From Serratia marcescens (GTDB lineage: Bacteria > Pseudomonadota > Gammaproteobacteria > Enterobacterales > Enterobacteriaceae), in contig NZ_JARVZZ010000001.1 of assembly GCF_029846115.1 (NCBI RefSeq), positions 4,712,001-4,776,000 on the forward strand: a stretch of 64,000 nt of DNA. Reading direction: 5' to 3'. Of this stretch, positions 55,232-64,000 are shown piece by piece. The position numbers and the translations under genes are program-made. The notes below the pieces were generated by a model. The model was not told where the DNA came from and searched no databases. It was given only the letters and a program-made list of their open reading frames with translations. Position 1 is the stretch's first letter, and every line of letters begins with the position of its first letter.

Positions 55232-56413
55232 TTAGCGGGTGAAAGCGTAAACTTTCCCGCCGCGAGCCTGGATGATCAGCTTGTCGCCGGCCACCATCGG
55301 CGCAGACAGGAAGCCGGAGCTGTCCACTTCCTGCTGGGCGACAAAACGGCCATCGGTGGTGTTGATCCAGTGCAGATAGCCTTCGGCGTCACCGGTCACC
55401 AGATAACCATTATACATCACCGGCGGCGTCAGGTTGCGGTGCAGCAGATCGCTCTGCGTCCACACGGTCACGCCGCCTTCGGTGCTGAGTGCCACCACGC
55501 GATCGTTCTGGTCGATCAGGTAGATGCGGCCCGCGTCGACGATGAAATCGTTCACCGAACCCAGCTCGCGTTTCCAGATGATCTGGCCGGAACGCAGATC
55601 CAGCGCCGTCAGGTTGCCGTTGTAACCCAGTGCGTAGACTACGCCGTCAACGATCACCGGCGTCGTATCCACGTCGTTCAGGCGATCGATTTCGGTCGCG
55701 CCGCTCGGCTGAGAAATACGCTGTTGCCAGATCAGTTGGCCCTGCTGCATCAGCACGGCGCTGACGCGGCCGTTGTCACCGCCGACGATGGCGGCGCCAA
55801 AGGCGACAGCCGGCGCAGATTCACCGCGCAGCGACAGCGAAGGCATGTCCAGGTTAACCGTCCACTTCACCGCGCCGTCGGCTTCGTTCAGCGCCTGCAG
55901 CATGCCGTTGGAGGTGTGCACCAACACCATGCCGTCGCTGACAACCGGACGGGAGATCGCTTCGCCGGCCACTTTGGTCTGCCAGGCGATGGCGCCGTCG
56001 GCGGTGTTCAATGCGTAAACCACCGCTTTTTCGCTGCCGACGTAAACCTTGTCACCCGCGACCGTCAGGCCGCCCGACAGCAGCGCAGACAGGTTGCTGG
56101 AGAAGAAACCGGTCTTCTCGGAGAGATTGACCTTCCACTTCTCGTTGCCGCTGTCGGCGTCCATCGCTTTCACGATGCCGAAGCGATCGGCGGCGTAAAT
56201 GGTGCTGTCCTGATAGGCCGGACGCAGGTGGGAGTAATACTCACCGATGCCGTCGCCTACCGAGGTGCTCCACGCCTTGCTCGGCGTAAACTGATTTTCA
56301 ACTTTCGGCAACGGCGACATGGTAACCACGTCTTCTTCGCTGTTAAACAGCGAGCAACCACTCAGCAAGGCAGCGGAAACCAGTCCGACCAAGAGTGTTT
56401 TACGCAATTGCAT
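55232..56413 (-). CDS. bamB: Outer-membrane assembly lipoprotein BamB
   Basis: A 393-residue lipoprotein with lipobox LLSGC (Cys20), then an eight-bladed beta-propeller of PQQ-like repeats, for example GSVNDFIVDAGRIYLIDQND and GDAEGYLHWINTTDGRFV. It is part of the BAM complex that inserts beta-barrels such as the autotransporter in this window. It forms an operon with hisS and yfgM. Confidence 0.95.
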   Translation of the reverse strand: MQLRKTLLVGLVSAALLSGCSLFNSEEDVVTMSPLPKVENQFTPSKAWSTSVGDGIGEYYSHLRPAYQDSTIYAADRFGIVKAMDADSGNEKWKVNLSEKTGFFSSNLSALLSGGLTVAGDKVYVGSEKAVVYALNTADGAIAWQTKVAGEAISRPVVSDGMVLVHTSNGMLQALNEADGAVKWTVNLDMPSLSLRGESAPAVAFGAAIVGGDNGRVSAVLMQQGQLIWQQRISQPSGATEIDRLNDVDTTPVIVDGVVYALGYNGNLTALDLRSGQIIWKRELGSVNDFIVDAGRIYLIDQNDRVVALSTEGGVTVWTQSDLLHRNLTPPVMYNGYLVTGDAEGYLHWINTTDGRFVAQQEVDSSGFLSAPMVAGDKLIIQARGGKVYAFTR

Positions 56414-56424
56414 GGGAATTCCCC

Positions 56425-57045
56425 TTAGCTGGACAAGTTATTCAATTTCATGCGCAGCAGAACCTGCAGCGCCTGAGAAGCGTTGGACTCAATGCCTTTG
56501 CTGTAAGCTTCGCGCGCGCCCTTGGCGTCACCCTTGGCCAGCAACACATCGCCGCGCACATCCTGCATCATCGCCGCCCAGCCTTCGCCTTTCACGCCAT
56601 CCAGCGTTTTCAGCGCTTCATCCAGCTTTTTCTCCTGCAGCTGGACGCGCGCCAGACGCAGGTCGATCATCGCCAACAGGTTGTCGTCTTTGGTCTGGCC
56701 CTGCGCCAGCGCCAATTGCTGTTCCGCCTTGGCGAAATCATTCTGTTCGACAAAGTGCTTGGCCAACTGCAGCGCGGCCAATACGCCGTAGCTGTTGCCG
56801 TTAGCCTGGACAAATTTCTCCGCGGCAGCCACGTCATCCGGCTTGCCGGCCGCCAGACGATCGCTGGCTTCCTGATAGGATTGCGATGCCGCCATCATGT
56901 TGGAGTTTTCATGGCTCTGCCAGTAACGCCAGCCAACCAGGGCACCAATTCCGAGCACCACGCCCACCGCCAGCGCTTTGCCGTTCTCGGCAAAGAACCG
57001 ACGCAGTGCGTCGACTTGTTCGTTTTCAGTGGTATAGACTTCCAC
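56425..57045 (-). CDS. yfgM: Ancillary SecYEG translocon subunit YfgM
   Basis: A 206-residue single-pass membrane protein: a short cytoplasmic N-terminus, a helix at about 24-41 (ALAVGVVLGIGALVGWRYW), and a periplasmic TPR-like domain. In E. coli it works with PpiD at the translocon and affects the RcsB stress response. It has the same length as in E. coli and lies 13 bases after hisS. Confidence 0.94.
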   Translation of the reverse strand: MEVYTTENEQVDALRRFFAENGKALAVGVVLGIGALVGWRYWQSHENSNMMAASQSYQEASDRLAAGKPDDVAAAEKFVQANGNSYGVLAALQLAKHFVEQNDFAKAEQQLALAQGQTKDDNLLAMIDLRLARVQLQEKKLDEALKTLDGVKGEGWAAMMQDVRGDVLLAKGDAKGAREAYSKGIESNASQALQVLLRMKLNNLSS

Positions 57046-57058
57046 GGTGTCCTTCTCC

Positions 57059-58333
57059 TTAACCTAACATCAAAGCCAGACGCGCAGCGACTTCGCTTTG
57101 CGCCAGCGTTTCTTGTTCACCACTGCGCAGGTCTTTCACCACCACCTGCTGCGCCGCCACTTCGCTCTCACCCAGGATCAGCGCGATGCGCGCGCCCCAT
57201 TTGTCCGCACGGGTGATCTGCTTCTTGAAGTTGCCGCCGCCGTAATTGGTCATCAGCTTCAGCTGAGGCGCCGCATCGCGCACCTGTTCAGCCAACTGCA
57301 TCGCCGCGCTCTGGGTGCCCGCGCCGGAAGAGATGACGTACACGTCGATAGCCGACGGCGCCTTGAATTCCGGGTTAACCGCCTGCACCAGCAACACCAG
57401 ACGCTCGAGGCCCATGGCGAAACCGACCGCCGGGGTGGCACGGCCGCCCAATTGCTCGACCAGGCCGTCGTAACGGCCGCCCGCGCAGACGGTGCCCTGC
57501 GCGCCCAGGCTGGTGGTCACCCACTCAAACACGGTGCGGTTGTAGTAATCCAGACCGCGCACCAGGCGCTCGTTAACGGTATATGGGATACCTGCCTGCG
57601 CCAAAAGTTCACACAGACCGGCGAAGTGAGCACGGGATTCTTCATCCAGGTACTCGGACAGGCGCGGCGCGTCGTTCAGCAGCGCCTGCACCTCAGGATT
57701 CTTGGAGTCCAGCACGCGCAGCGGGTTGCTGTACATGCGGCGTTTGCAGTCTTCGTCCAGCACCTCGACGTGCTGCTCCAGGAACGCCACCAGCGCGTCG
57801 CGGTAGTTGGCACGCGCCTCCAGCGAACCGATGGAGTTCAGCTCCAGCTTGACGTGCTCGGCGATGCCCAGCGCTTTCCACCAGCGGGCCGTCAGCAGGA
57901 TCAGCTCGGCGTCGATGTCCGGGCCTTGCAGGCCGAACACTTCCGCGCCCAGCTGATGGAACTGACGGTAGCGGCCCTTCTGCGGGCGCTCGTAGCGGAA
58001 CATCGGGCCGATGTACCACAGACGCTGTTCCTGATTGTACAGCAGACCATGTTCGATGCCGGCGCGCACGCAGCCAGCCGTCCCTTCCGGACGCAGCGTC
58101 AGGCTTTCGCCGTTGCGGTCTTCGAAGGTATACATCTCTTTTTCCACGACGTCGGTCACTTCGCCGATCGCGCGTTTGAATAACGGGGTCTGCTCTACAA
58201 TCGGCAACCGGATTTCGCTGTAACCGTAGCTGCCCAGCACCTGCTTGAGGGTGCCTTCAATACGCTGCCATAATGCCGTTTCTTCCGGCAGGTAGTCGTT
58301 CATGCCGCGAATGGCTTGAATGTTCTTTGCCAC
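57059..58333 (-). CDS. hisS: Histidyl-tRNA synthetase HisS
   Basis: A 424-residue class II synthetase. Motif 2 lies around [19 protein letters not shown], the histidine-specific motifs are [14 protein letters not shown] and [14 protein letters not shown], and motif 3 is [11 protein letters not shown]. The C-terminal anticodon domain starts near 325. It begins the hisS-yfgM-bamB operon. No unusual features. Confidence 0.97.
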   Translation of the reverse strand: MAKNIQAIRGMNDYLPEETALWQRIEGTLKQVLGSYGYSEIRLPIVEQTPLFKRAIGEVTDVVEKEMYTFEDRNGESLTLRPEGTAGCVRAGIEHGLLYNQEQRLWYIGPMFRYERPQKGRYRQFHQLGAEVFGLQGPDIDAELILLTARWWKALGIAEHVKLELNSIGSLEARANYRDALVAFLEQHVEVLDEDCKRRMYSNPLRVLDSKNPEVQALLNDAPRLSEYLDEESRAHFAGLCELLAQAGIPYTVNERLVRGLDYYNRTVFEWVTTSLGAQGTVCAGGRYDGLVEQLGGRATPAVGFAMGLERLVLLVQAVNPEFKAPSAIDVYVISSGAGTQSAAMQLAEQVRDAAPQLKLMTNYGGGNFKKQITRADKWGARIALILGESEVAAQQVVVKDLRSGEQETLAQSEVAARLALMLG

Positions 58334-58432
58334 GTGAGTTCTCTGTCCGTTGTCTGTAAAAATGAACCTGATTATAGGGACTTTGCCGCCCGGTATTCAA
58401 CGCGGATGCGGTTTTCTGCCCTTCAGGCTCAT

Positions 58433-58457
58433 AAACAAGCGGGCCAACAGGCCCGCC
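58433..58457 (-). terminator. Terminator of ispG
   Basis: On the minus strand, a perfect 7-bp stem GCGGGCC / GGCCCGC with a 4-base loop, then TTGTTT, 16 bases after the ispG stop. Confidence 0.75.
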
Positions 58458-58472
58458 ATGTAGCAATAACGC

Positions 58473-59594
58473 TTATTTTTCCAGCAGGTTGACCGTGATG
58501 CGGTTGCTTTCATCCATCATCGCGGCCTTGGCGCGAATTTTCGCTTCCAGCTGGTCGATCATCTGTTCGTTGTCGAAACGCTCTTTCTGGCGCACGCCGT
58601 CTTCATAGAAGCCGCTCTTCTTGTGGCCGCCGGTCACGCCCATGGTGGACACCAGCGCTTCGCCCGGACCGTTCACCACGCAGCCGATGATCGAAACGTC
58701 CATCGGCGTGATGATATCTTCCAGACGCTGCTCCAGCGCGTTCACCGTGCCGATCACGTCGAACTCCTGACGCGAACAGGTCGGGCAGGCGATAAAGTTG
58801 ATGCCGCGCGCGCGGATGCGCAGCGACTTCAGGATATCGAAACCGACCTTCACTTCTTCGACCGGATCCGCCGCCAGCGAGATGCGCAGGGTATCGCCGA
58901 TGCCTTCAGACAGCAACATGCCCAGGCCGATGGCCGATTTGACCGACCCGCTGCGCGCGCCGCCGGCTTCGGTGATGCCCAGATGCAGCGGCTGATCGAT
59001 GCGCGACGCCAGCAGGCGGTAAGATTGCACCGCCAGAAACACGTCCGACGCCTTGACGCTGACCTTGAACTGGTCGAAGTTGAGGCGATCGAGGATGTCC
59101 ACGTGGCGCATGGCGGATTCCAGCAGCGCTTCCGGCGTAGGTTCACCGTACTTTTCCTGCAGGTCTTTCTCCAGCGAGCCGCCGTTGACGCCGATGCGAA
59201 TCGGGATGTTCTTATCGCGGGCGCAGTCCACCACCGAGCGAATGCGCGATTCGTTGCCGATGTTGCCCGGGTTGATGCGCAGGCAGTCTACGCCGTATTC
59301 GGCAACCTGCAGCGCGATGCGATAATCGAAGTGGATATCGGCGACCAGCGGCACGTTGACCTGCTGCTTGATCAGCTTGAACGCCTCTGCGGCGTCCATG
59401 GTAGGAACCGAAACGCGGACGATGTCGACGCCCACGCGCTCCAGCGCTTTAATCTGATTAACCGTTGCTTCAACATCGGTGGTACGGGTGTTGGTCATCG
59501 ACTGCACGGCAATCGGCGCACCATCACCAATAGGCACCTTGCCGACGTAAATGCGTGTAGATTTTCGACGGTTGATGGGCGCTTGGTTATGCAT
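58473..59594 (-). CDS. ispG: 4-hydroxy-3-methylbut-2-enyl diphosphate synthase IspG
   Basis: A 373-residue MEP-pathway enzyme: an N-terminal TIM barrel, with iron-sulfur cysteines in [12 protein letters not shown] and [11 protein letters not shown]. It reduces MEcPP to HMBPP with a [4Fe-4S] cluster using flavodoxin. It follows rodZ in the conserved rlmN-pilW-rodZ-ispG order. Confidence 0.96.
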   Translation of the reverse strand: MHNQAPINRRKSTRIYVGKVPIGDGAPIAVQSMTNTRTTDVEATVNQIKALERVGVDIVRVSVPTMDAAEAFKLIKQQVNVPLVADIHFDYRIALQVAEYGVDCLRINPGNIGNESRIRSVVDCARDKNIPIRIGVNGGSLEKDLQEKYGEPTPEALLESAMRHVDILDRLNFDQFKVSVKASDVFLAVQSYRLLASRIDQPLHLGITEAGGARSGSVKSAIGLGMLLSEGIGDTLRISLAADPVEEVKVGFDILKSLRIRARGINFIACPTCSRQEFDVIGTVNALEQRLEDIITPMDVSIIGCVVNGPGEALVSTMGVTGGHKKSGFYEDGVRQKERFDNEQMIDQLEAKIRAKAAMMDESNRITVNLLEK

Positions 59595-59639
59595 TACTTA
59601 CTCTCCATTGCTGCTCTGACATCACGACCAGCCGCGCGA

Positions 59640-60614
59640 TTACTGCGCGGCGACGGTCAGGCGAGCAACACGGTTTGACTTAACGAACCGGCTTAAATCA
59701 ACCGGCTTACCCTGATACTGGATCTGTACTGCCGCCGGCGCGCCGATGGTCAGTTTATACGGCGCAGTGCCGGCCAGGTTCAGCTTGCCACCCTGCTTCT
59801 GGGTGCCGCTGAACAGCGTCTTACCGCTCGCGTCGGTCACCTGCAGCCAGCAGTCGGCGGAGAAATCCATCACCAGCGCATTCGGATCGGCCACCGGCGC
59901 AGCCACGCCCGCATCGGCGGTCGGCAACGGCGCTTGTGCCGCCGGCGCGGTTTCCGGCAGGGTTGTCTGGCTTGGCGACACCACGGCAGGCTGCTGCTGA
60001 GCCGCACTCGGCGCCTGAGCGGTAGCCGCCGGCGCCTGAGCCGCAGCGCCGGCATCGGCCGGCGCTGCGCTGTTGTCGGTCAACGGCACGTTAGTGCCGG
60101 CGTCGGCGTTGCCGTCGGTCAGCGGCACGGACTGCCCTTCGTTATTCTGCGAAAGCTGCGCGGAAGACTGATCGGCCATGGTGGCGATCTCTTCCTGCTG
60201 GGCCTTGTGGTTTTGCCACCACCAGGCGCCGGTCAGGCCGATCACCACGAACACGATAAGCCAGGTGAAGCTCATCAGCCAGCCGTCGCGTTTCTTGCGG
60301 CGCTTGCCCAGCGAGAAGCTTTGCATCGGCGCCACTTTCGCCATCTTCAACGGCGCCTGCTTGGCCAACATCGGCAACAGTTCGTCTTCCGGCAAATGCA
60401 CCAGCTTGGCGTAGGAACGGATGTAGCCGCGCACGAAGGTGGACGCGAGGTCAGCAGACACGCTGTCTTCCTCGATATCGCGCACGGTGGACATTTTGAG
60501 ACACAGGCGTTCTGCAACGGTCTGTTGGCTCAGCCCGAGTTGCTCACGGGCCTGACGCAGGCGCTGGCCTGTCGTCATGGATTCGGTTTTATCTTGGGAG
60601 GCTTCAGTATTCAT
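59640..60614 (-). CDS. rodZ: Cytoskeletal protein RodZ
   Basis: A 324-residue bitopic protein: an N-terminal Xre-type helix-turn-helix (about 14-75, [19 protein letters not shown]) that binds MreB, a basic juxtamembrane stretch GKRRKKRDG, a membrane helix at about 113-132, a low-complexity Ala/Pro/Gln periplasmic linker, and a C-terminal beta domain beginning near [12 protein letters not shown]. It positions the elongasome and sets rod shape. Its start overlaps the end of pilW by 11 bases. Confidence 0.95.
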   Translation of the reverse strand: MNTEASQDKTESMTTGQRLRQAREQLGLSQQTVAERLCLKMSTVRDIEEDSVSADLASTFVRGYIRSYAKLVHLPEDELLPMLAKQAPLKMAKVAPMQSFSLGKRRKKRDGWLMSFTWLIVFVVIGLTGAWWWQNHKAQQEEIATMADQSSAQLSQNNEGQSVPLTDGNADAGTNVPLTDNSAAPADAGAAAQAPAATAQAPSAAQQQPAVVSPSQTTLPETAPAAQAPLPTADAGVAAPVADPNALVMDFSADCWLQVTDASGKTLFSGTQKQGGKLNLAGTAPYKLTIGAPAAVQIQYQGKPVDLSRFVKSNRVARLTVAAQ

Positions 60615-61365
60615 TAGCTAAGAACTGCTGGTACTGTTTGGATTGTGGAAAACTTCGCGCTAGCTGCTTGCCATAGCGTTGAACGCTATCCTGACGGCCG
60701 GCTAACGCGGCGAAACGAATCTGTAACCATAAGCTGCTGGCGCTGGCCGGCAGAACATGCTGATAAACATCCAATAAAAGTTGCGACTGGGCGCGCTTCC
60801 CTTCTCCAAATTGCTTTTCGGCCTCCGCCAACAGCGGAGTGCCTTTGTCCGGATCGACCTTCAGCGCGCGGCTCAACAGCGTGCGCGCCTCATCGTTTTG
60901 TCCGGCCTTGAGAAAACAGTAACCTGCGTTTTCCAGGCTGTCGGCGACCTGGCCATAATCGGGCGCCAGCGCCGCAGCGCTAAACTGCTGTTGCGCCGGT
61001 ACATACTGCCCTAAACCGCAAAGAAACGCACCGTAATTATTCAACACGGTGCCATTGCCTGGCGCAAGTTTGAGCGCTTGCCGATAACGCTGTTCGGCTG
61101 CGGCATTTTCACCGATCCGCTGCGCGTAGAGCGCCATGCCCAACTGCGTGCGGTAATCCTGCGGGGCCGCATCCAGCGCCTTTTCCAGGTTCTGGCGCGC
61201 GGCATCCATGTCGCCTTGCTGCAGGTACTCCAGGCCCAGCTGCAACCGCGTCTGGCCCGCCTCAGAGACTTGTGCTTCCTTTTCCGGCGCTGAACCGGAA
61301 CACCCGGCCAACAACCCGGCCGCCAGCCACACCCCCCACAGTTTCAGCTTCATGCCCGCATTCAT
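60604..61365 (-). CDS. pilW: Type IV pilus biogenesis/stability lipoprotein PilW (PilF-like)
   Basis: A 253-residue lipoprotein with lipobox LLAGC (Cys22; a shorter start at Met5 is possible) and six TPR-like repeats, including [20 protein letters not shown] and [18 protein letters not shown]. PilW/PilF helps secretin assembly in type IV pilus systems. The gene is kept between rlmN and rodZ in many gamma-proteobacteria but is missing from E. coli K-12. No other pilus genes are in the window. Confidence 0.88.
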   Translation of the reverse strand: MNAGMKLKLWGVWLAAGLLAGCSGSAPEKEAQVSEAGQTRLQLGLEYLQQGDMDAARQNLEKALDAAPQDYRTQLGMALYAQRIGENAAAEQRYRQALKLAPGNGTVLNNYGAFLCGLGQYVPAQQQFSAAALAPDYGQVADSLENAGYCFLKAGQNDEARTLLSRALKVDPDKGTPLLAEAEKQFGEGKRAQSQLLLDVYQHVLPASASSLWLQIRFAALAGRQDSVQRYGKQLARSFPQSKQYQQFLANEY

Positions 61366-61451
61366 TTCCTTATCGGCCGTCAGCTAACGCCCATCAGCGA
61401 CACGCTTTCGCATAACAGGCTGTTAGATAACAAAAAATGGTGCTATAGGAT

Positions 61452-62648
61452 TCAGACCGCCCGTACGTTGATAGGTTCCCCGGCCATTTTCTTCTTCAGG
61501 GTACGCTTGGTACGATCGATCACTTCACCCGCCAGTTGCCCGCAGGCGGCGTCGATATCGTCACCACGGGTTTTACGAACAATAGTCGTAAAGCCGTATT
61601 CCATCAACACCTTGGAGAAACGATCCACCCGGCTGTTGGAGCTGCGGCCGTAAGGGGCGCCCGGGAACGGGTTCCATGGGATCAGGTTGATCTTGCACGG
61701 CGTGTCTTTCAGCACTTCCGCCAGCTGATGCGCATCGTCGGTGCTGTCGTTGATATGATCCAGCATCACGTACTCGACGGTCACGCGGCCCTGATTGGCG
61801 TTGGATTTCTCCAGATAGCGACGCACCGCGGACAGGAAGGTCTCGATGTTGTACTTGCGGTTGATCGGCACGATCTCATCGCGGATGGTGTCGTTCGGCG
61901 CATGCAGCGAGATCGCCAGCGCCACGTCGATCATGTCGCCCAGTTTGTCCAGCGCCGGCACTACGCCGGAGGTAGACAGGGTCACGCGGCGTTTGGACAG
62001 GCCAAAGCCGAAGTCGTCCAGCATGATTTCCATCGCCGGCACCACGTTGTTCAGGTTGAGCAGCGGCTCGCCCATGCCCATCATCACCACGTTGGTGATC
62101 GGACGTTGGCCGGTCACTTTCAGCGCGCCGATGATTTTCGCCGCGCGCCACACCTGGCCGATGATTTCCGACACGCGCAGGTTACGGTTGAAGCCCTGCT
62201 GCGCCGTCGAACAGAATTTGCACTCCAGCGCGCAGCCTACCTGTGAGGAGACGCACAGCGTCGCGCGGTCGGCTTCCGGGATGTACACGGTTTCGACCTG
62301 CTGATCGCCGACCTTAATCGCCCACTTGATGGTGCCGTCGGCCGAGCGCTGTTCTTCCGCCACTTCCGGCGCGCGAATTTCCGCCACGCGCTGCAGCTTG
62401 CCGCGCAGGACTTTGTTGATGTCGGTCATCTGCTCGAAATCGTCGCAGCAGTAGTGGTACATCCACTTCATCACCTGATCGGCGCGGAACGGTTTCTCGC
62501 CCATTTCGGCAAAGAATTCACGCATTTGCTGGCGGTTCAGGTCCAGCAGGTTGATTTTGGCCGCAGCCGGTTGCTCCACGTTAACGGAGGGGGTAGTCAG
62601 CGAATTATTTTCAGACACGGTGTGCTCGGACGTGATGGGTTCTAACAT
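61452..62648 (-). CDS. rlmN: Dual-specificity 23S rRNA/tRNA adenosine C2-methyltransferase RlmN
   Basis: A 398-residue radical-SAM enzyme with the cluster cysteines Cys139, Cys143 and Cys146 ([11 protein letters not shown]) and the conserved C-terminal cysteine in DAACGQLAG. It methylates A2503 of 23S rRNA and A37 of some tRNAs. The N-terminus is 14 residues longer than in E. coli. A GTG at 62618 (VSENN) would match the E. coli MSEQ start better, so the true start may be there. Confidence 0.95.
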   Translation of the reverse strand: MLEPITSEHTVSENNSLTTPSVNVEQPAAAKINLLDLNRQQMREFFAEMGEKPFRADQVMKWMYHYCCDDFEQMTDINKVLRGKLQRVAEIRAPEVAEEQRSADGTIKWAIKVGDQQVETVYIPEADRATLCVSSQVGCALECKFCSTAQQGFNRNLRVSEIIGQVWRAAKIIGALKVTGQRPITNVVMMGMGEPLLNLNNVVPAMEIMLDDFGFGLSKRRVTLSTSGVVPALDKLGDMIDVALAISLHAPNDTIRDEIVPINRKYNIETFLSAVRRYLEKSNANQGRVTVEYVMLDHINDSTDDAHQLAEVLKDTPCKINLIPWNPFPGAPYGRSSNSRVDRFSKVLMEYGFTTIVRKTRGDDIDAACGQLAGEVIDRTKRTLKKKMAGEPINVRAV

Positions 62649-62740
62649 AATGATCTCTGGCCTCGTTATTACACGTTATGGCGCTAAAGAATGGACAGTA
62701 AGTTGTGCATTTCAGCCCGCATGATTCGGGTGGCGGCACT

Positions 62741-62779
62741 AAAAACGCGCCCCTGACAAGTCGTCTTATCAGGGGCGCG
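62741..62779 (-). terminator. Rho-independent terminator of ndk
   Basis: On the minus strand, a perfect 11-bp stem CGCGCCCCTGA / TCAGGGGCGCG with a 12-base loop and a run of five T, about 105 bases after ndk. Confidence 0.88.
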
Positions 62780-62885
62780 GCATTGTACAAATTTTAGTAG
62801 CGGGTGGCTACGGCTGAAAGGCATTCAGGGCATTTTTATTGTTTCAGCCGGTGAATGCCGGGCTATCAGCCAAGAAACGGCACGA

Positions 62886-63311
62886 TTAACGTGCGCAGAT
62901 TTCGCTTTCGTTGAAGAAGTAAGCGATTTCACGCTGTGCGGATTCAACGGAGTCGGAACCGTGAACGGCGTTAGCGGTGAAGCTGTCCGCGTAGTCGGCA
63001 CGCAGGGTACCGGCCAGCGCGTTGTCCGGGTTGGTTGCGCCCATGATGTCGCGGTTGCGCTGCACGGCGTTTTCAGATTCCAGAACCTGCACCATGATTG
63101 GGCCAGAGGTCATGAACTCAACCAGACCGTCGAAGAATGGACGGCCTTTGTGCTCAGCGTAGAAGCCTTCAGCTTGTTCGCGAGTCAGACGCAGCATTTT
63201 AGCGGCGATGATTTTGAAACCGGCGCGCTCGAAACGCGCATAGATAGCGCCGATGTCGTTGTTGGCTACAGCGTTTGGTTTAACGATGGAAAAGGTACGT
63301 TCTACGGTCAT
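62886..63311 (-). CDS. ndk: Nucleoside diphosphate kinase Ndk
   Basis: A 141-residue enzyme with the phospho-histidine His117 in NAVHGSDS and the N-terminal [13 protein letters not shown]. It transfers phosphate between nucleoside tri- and diphosphates. It is monocistronic, with a terminator downstream. In E. coli pbpC and others lie between ndk and sseB; here sseB is adjacent. Confidence 0.96.
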   Translation of the reverse strand: MTVERTFSIVKPNAVANNDIGAIYARFERAGFKIIAAKMLRLTREQAEGFYAEHKGRPFFDGLVEFMTSGPIMVQVLESENAVQRNRDIMGATNPDNALAGTLRADYADSFTANAVHGSDSVESAQREIAYFFNESEICAR

Positions 63312-63473
63312 GATGGCCTCTGTATAACTTCCAAAACAGGCCGGTCTGCAATGTTGCCGGCCTTCTCAAGTGGCGCAGATTATATGTGCGCCGTTAACGC
63401 TTGCCTACGGGAAAATCAACATTTCATTAAAAAAATATGATCTTCATAGGCCATTTTCGACAACGTGGCGGCG

Positions 63474-64000
63474 CTACTGGGTCTTGTCGGTAGACGGGAT
63501 CAAATTGCGTAGCCAGCTGCCCCAGCGGCGCTGATAAAACGGCTGCGTATGGGAGATCAGATAGTGGCTGATGCCGCGCTCGTTCTCCGACACCAGGCAG
63601 AAATCCACCGGTTCGTCGTTCGGCGCCGTTTCGCTGGCGACGCTGCCGGCCTCGTTGATCAACGCCTCGATCTCCGCCGGCTCGGCGTCCACTTCCAGCC
63701 CGATCAGCAAATTCGGCTTCTCGTCCGCCGCCTGGTCGTGCATCAGCGCCAGAAACGCGCGGCGCACCGGCTTGCGCTGGCTGAACAGCGTGGTCAACGC
63801 GTCCACCATCGCCGACGGATACGTTTCGGGCTGCCCCAGCAGGATTTGGGTCTCTTTATCGACGTAATGCTCCACCGGTTTGACGACGCCGCCGGTCGCC
63901 AGCAGCATCGCCACCTCTTCCGGGTAGAACTCCTTGCCGTACTCCGCCTTCGGGTTGAGGAACAGATCCGCGCCCTGGGTAATTTCGAACAACACCCGCG
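63474..64000 (-). CDS. sseB: Enhanced serine sensitivity protein SseB (5' end outside window)
   Basis: This is the C-terminal 175 codons of an SseB protein. The visible sequence has LFEITQGADLFLNPKAEYGKEF, PNLLIGLEVDAE, GSVASETAPNDEPVDFCLV and the end FYQRRWGSWLRNLIP, all matching the E. coli protein of about 258 residues. Overproduction of SseB in E. coli alters serine sensitivity; the biochemical role is unknown. The frame stays open to the window edge, so the start is beyond 64000. Confidence 0.9.
   Translation of the reverse strand, partial: RVLFEITQGADLFLNPKAEYGKEFYPEEVAMLLATGGVVKPVEHYVDKETQILLGQPETYPSAMVDALTTLFSQRKPVRRAFLALMHDQAADEKPNLLIGLEVDAEPAEIEALINEAGSVASETAPNDEPVDFCLVSENERGISHYLISHTQPFYQRRWGSWLRNLIPSTDKTQ

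Overview
The window reads as chromosome of a Serratia species, probably of the S. marcescens group. It is GC-rich and enterobacterial in gene order, and nearly every housekeeping protein is close to its E. coli counterpart. It also carries the protealysin-emfourin pair described in Serratia. This assignment rests on protein recognition and gene order, not on a database search.

Layout. 1-10.4 kb: the envelope-stress/multidrug block mdtC(partial)-mdtD-baeS-baeR, then an inserted vapBC toxin-antitoxin pair, then yegP, yegQ(trhP), the sRNA gene cyaR and yegS. An ERIC repeat sits in the yegQ leader. 10.5-16.5 kb: a sugar-acid locus rspA-rspB-rspT, a C-terminal remnant of the rspD dehydrogenase left by a deletion, an MHS-type transporter and the regulator rspR. 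16.6-18.7 kb: fbaB and an AT-rich lipoprotein gene, each followed by almost the same terminator. 18.8-23.8 kb: the complete glucitol operon srlAEBD-gutM-srlR-gutQ. 23.8-29.9 kb: an Ivy-type lysozyme inhibitor, thiMD under a TPP riboswitch, a GNAT, a methyltransferase behind a Fur-box-like site, a divergent MFS/HxlR pair and two small envelope proteins. 30.1-38.0 kb: rluF, a 0.6-kb run of perfect hairpins with no convincing gene, a 1005-residue autotransporter with a pentapeptide-repeat linker, a small lipoprotein and a LuxR-type response regulator/hybrid kinase pair.

38.0-41.0 kb: an AT-rich islet with a phytanoyl-CoA-dioxygenase-like enzyme and a membrane acyltransferase, ending at guaA. 41.0-64.0 kb: the conserved backbone guaA-guaB / xseA ... 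yfgJ ... der / bamB-yfgM-hisS / ispG-rodZ-pilW-rlmN / ndk / sseB(partial). It is interrupted between xseA and yfgJ by a GH31 glycosidase-transporter-LacI cassette and by protealysin-emfourin, and between yfgJ and der by an AEC transporter.

Working together: BaeSR controls the Mdt pump in E. coli. The rsp and srl loci each combine uptake, catabolic enzymes and a dedicated regulator. ThiM and ThiD salvage thiamine precursors under direct TPP sensing. HisS/YfgM/BamB, IspG/RodZ/PilW/RlmN and Ndk form the usual translation and envelope backbone. The places least explained by known systems are the hairpin run at 31.1-31.7 kb, the autotransporter/lipoprotein/two-component neighbourhood, and the AT-rich dioxygenase-acyltransferase pair.
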